From NCBI GenBank assembly GCA_946408315.1, contig CAMJRV010000124.1, positions 1 through 6,941 of the forward strand: 6,941 nt of DNA. The letters run 5' to 3'. Source of the stretch: an uncultured Bacillota bacterium. GTDB taxonomy: Bacteria; Bacillota; Clostridia; Peptostreptococcales; Anaerovoracaceae. The first letter of the stretch is position 1. Each line of letters starts with the position of its first letter. Position numbers and translations under genes: made by a program. This document shows positions 5,874-6,941 of this stretch, piece after piece. Below the pieces are notes generated by a model. The model had not been told where the DNA came from. It saw nothing but the letters and a program-made list of their open reading frames with translations, and made no database searches.

Positions 5874-6854
5874 TTAAATAACTTCAAATGGGTTTTTCTT
5901 TCCTTCGGCAAACAGGCAGCAGCCTCTGATGGCGTTTTCAATCATTTCGTTGATGGCCTCAGCCGTATAGAAAGCCGTGTGCGGAGTTACAATCACGTTG
6001 GGAAAGCTCTTTAAGATTGCCAGATCCCTGTTTTTTATTACCTTCGGCGCGAGATCATTATAATATAGACCATATTCGTTTTCGATGACATCCAGCCCTG
6101 CAGCGCCGATCTTCCCATTTTCGATATTGTTGATCAGCGCTTCCGTGTCGACCAGATCGCCTCTGGCGGCATTGATGATGATTACGCCGTCCTTCATCAT
6201 GCCGATGGCCTTTTCGTCGATCAGATGATAGCTTTCCTTCGTAGCCGGCGCATGGATGGAAATAATATCCGATTCTCTGAAGAGCGTCTCCAGATCAACA
6301 TATTCCGCATATTCCTTCACATCCTCCGACTGGTATACATCATAGGCAATCAGTCTGCATTCAAATCCCATCAGGTGCCTCAAAACCGTTTTTCCGATTT
6401 TCCCCGTTCCGATAATGCCGATTGTTTTTCCCGACATCTCAATTCCTCGTTTGCCTTCCAGGGAAAAATCCTGATTGGAGCTGCTCTGCATGATATATTT
6501 AGCCCTTCTGCAGCACATCAGCATCAGCATGATCGCGTAATTTGCAACCGTACTTGGCGCATACGCAACGTTGCCGATTTTAAGGCCGAGCTCCCTGGCC
6601 TTTTCCAGATCGAAGTGATTCACACCGATCGACCGCGTCGTAATGTACCGCACTCCCATATCATAAAATTTCTGAAGAAGGTCCGCATTCATATCTGTCA
6701 CATAGATGCTCAGCCCTTCGAATCCCCTTGCAAGCTCTGCATTTTCAAGAGACGGATAGTCGTAGCTGAATTTTAATTCACAATTGCATTCCTTGCTGAT
6801 CTTATCAAAAAAGTCCTTTTCATCATCTTTGTAGTTATATACAAATATTTTCAT
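5874..6854 (-). CDS. D-2-hydroxyacid dehydrogenase, VanH/D-lactate dehydrogenase-like
   Basis: 326 residues from ATG 6854, chosen because AAGGAG ends 6 nt upstream; the in-frame TTG at 6872 would lie upstream of this site. It has an N-terminal flavodoxin-like catalytic part, then a Rossmann core with 'GTGKIG' at 149-154 and Asp 172 after beta-2, which favours NAD. Catalytic residues are Arg 231 in 'NAARGDLVD', Glu 260 in 'LDVIENE' and His 292 in 'TPHTAFYT'; their spacing equals that recalled for Lactobacillus D-lactate dehydrogenase (R235, E264, H296). The blocks 'TTRSIGVNHFD', 'GNVAYAP' and 'VTPHTAFYT' closely resemble VanH. The enzyme interconverts a 2-oxo acid and the D-2-hydroxy acid. No VanA/DdlX ligase or VanX gene accompanies it; an aminotransferase follows 33 bases later, so a fermentative or catabolic role is likelier than glycopeptide resistance. 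The substrate (pyruvate, branched, aromatic or other) is unresolved. Confidence 0.92.
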   Translation of the reverse strand: MKIFVYNYKDDEKDFFDKISKECNCELKFSYDYPSLENAELARGFEGLSIYVTDMNADLLQKFYDMGVRYITTRSIGVNHFDLEKARELGLKIGNVAYAPSTVANYAIMLMLMCCRRAKYIMQSSSNQDFSLEGKRGIEMSGKTIGIIGTGKIGKTVLRHLMGFECRLIAYDVYQSEDVKEYAEYVDLETLFRESDIISIHAPATKESYHLIDEKAIGMMKDGVIIINAARGDLVDTEALINNIENGKIGAAGLDVIENEYGLYYNDLAPKVIKNRDLAILKSFPNVIVTPHTAFYTAEAINEMIENAIRGCCLFAEGKKNPFEVI

Positions 6855-6941
6855 TTCGCTCTCCTTTTTCAATACCGGAAGTACATTTCTTGCCGCTGCC
6901 CTCTAAAATATGATTTGCGCAATCTACGAGCTCCCATATTT
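6835..6941 (-). CDS. Possible C-terminal end of an upstream gene, UxaA-like (partial)
   Basis: A minus-strand frame enters from the window edge and stays open for 34 codons before TAA at 6837-6835, overlapping the dehydrogenase start by 20 bases. It has no start of its own in the window. The visible tail contains 'IWELVDCANHIL', then 'EGSGKKCTSGIEKGERN', then 'ENICI'. The order 'SGKK-T---E--G' followed by a short hydrophobic strand resembles the extreme C-terminus of UxaA-family proteins (altronate or galactarate dehydratase, sulfolactate sulfo-lyase large subunit), where 'ASGxxTKxE' is typical. If real, the operon continues upstream and its promoter lies outside the window. A 34-codon open frame can also occur by chance, so both existence and function are tentative. 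Confidence 0.42.
   Translation of the reverse strand, partial: IWELVDCANHILEGSGKKCTSGIEKGERNENICI
6861..6866 (-). promoter_or_regulatory. Ribosome binding site of the D-2-hydroxyacid dehydrogenase
   Basis: AAGGAG on the minus strand lies 6 nt before ATG 6854 and fixes that codon as the start over TTG 6872. It sits inside the open frame of the possible upstream gene end, as is common for overlapping operon genes. Confidence 0.75.

Noticed and set aside
6225..6776. 183-codon plus-strand open frame opposite the D-2-hydroxyacid dehydrogenase
   Set aside because: It is antisense to a gene with intact catalytic motifs, has no recognisable domain, and looks like a shadow frame.
5874..6854. Glycopeptide-resistance (van) cluster
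   Set aside because: Only a VanH-like dehydrogenase is present; no ligase, VanX dipeptidase or two-component system is in the window.
6867..6941. Promoter for the minus-strand operon upstream of the dehydrogenase
   Set aside because: TTGCGC is present on the minus strand but no properly spaced -10 box follows, and the open frame here suggests the operon continues upstream.

Overview
The window looks like chromosomal DNA from a low-to-moderate GC Gram-positive anaerobe, probably of the Clostridia. The pointers are strong AAGGAGG-type ribosome binding sites, frequent TTG starts, tandem YibE/F membrane proteins typical of Firmicutes, a Bacillus-type Zur-like Fur protein and a VanH-like D-2-hydroxyacid dehydrogenase. 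This placement is inference; no rRNA or other marker is present. No rRNA, tRNA, CRISPR array or transposase gene was seen, and no gene-free stretch exceeds about 110 bases.

Left half, plus strand (1-2903). The 3' part of a YibE/F-family membrane protein is followed by a complete paralogue, then by a Zur-like Fur-family metalloregulator. The second YibE/F protein carries an extra C-terminal SH3b domain and an Arg5 tail. The regulator has its own near-consensus promoter (TTGACG, 17 nt, TATAAT) and a TTG start behind a strong ribosome binding site. The context hints that the YibE/F pair works in metal (zinc) homeostasis, but nothing in the window proves that.

Right half, minus strand (6941 down to 2940). 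Genes are tightly spaced and run in this transcription order: the tail of an unseen gene, possibly a UxaA/altronate-dehydratase-like C-terminus; a VanH-like D-2-hydroxyacid dehydrogenase; a fold-type I PLP aminotransferase; an SDR oxidoreductase; and an amidohydrolase-2 TIM-barrel protein. The last two overlap as TGATG. An 18-bp-stem hairpin sits between aminotransferase and SDR. The set reads as a catabolic operon for a hydroxy acid, sugar acid or amino acid: redox at a 2-oxo/2-hydroxy carbon, transamination, a second NAD(P) redox step, and a metal-dependent hydrolase, lactonase or decarboxylase. The substrate is not identifiable from sequence alone.

The two halves converge at 2904-2939 without a convincing intrinsic terminator. 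The most unusual items are the YibE/F-SH3b fusion with a predicted cytoplasmic SH3b domain, the YibE/F plus Zur-like linkage, the intercistronic hairpin, and the uncharacterised four- or five-enzyme operon.
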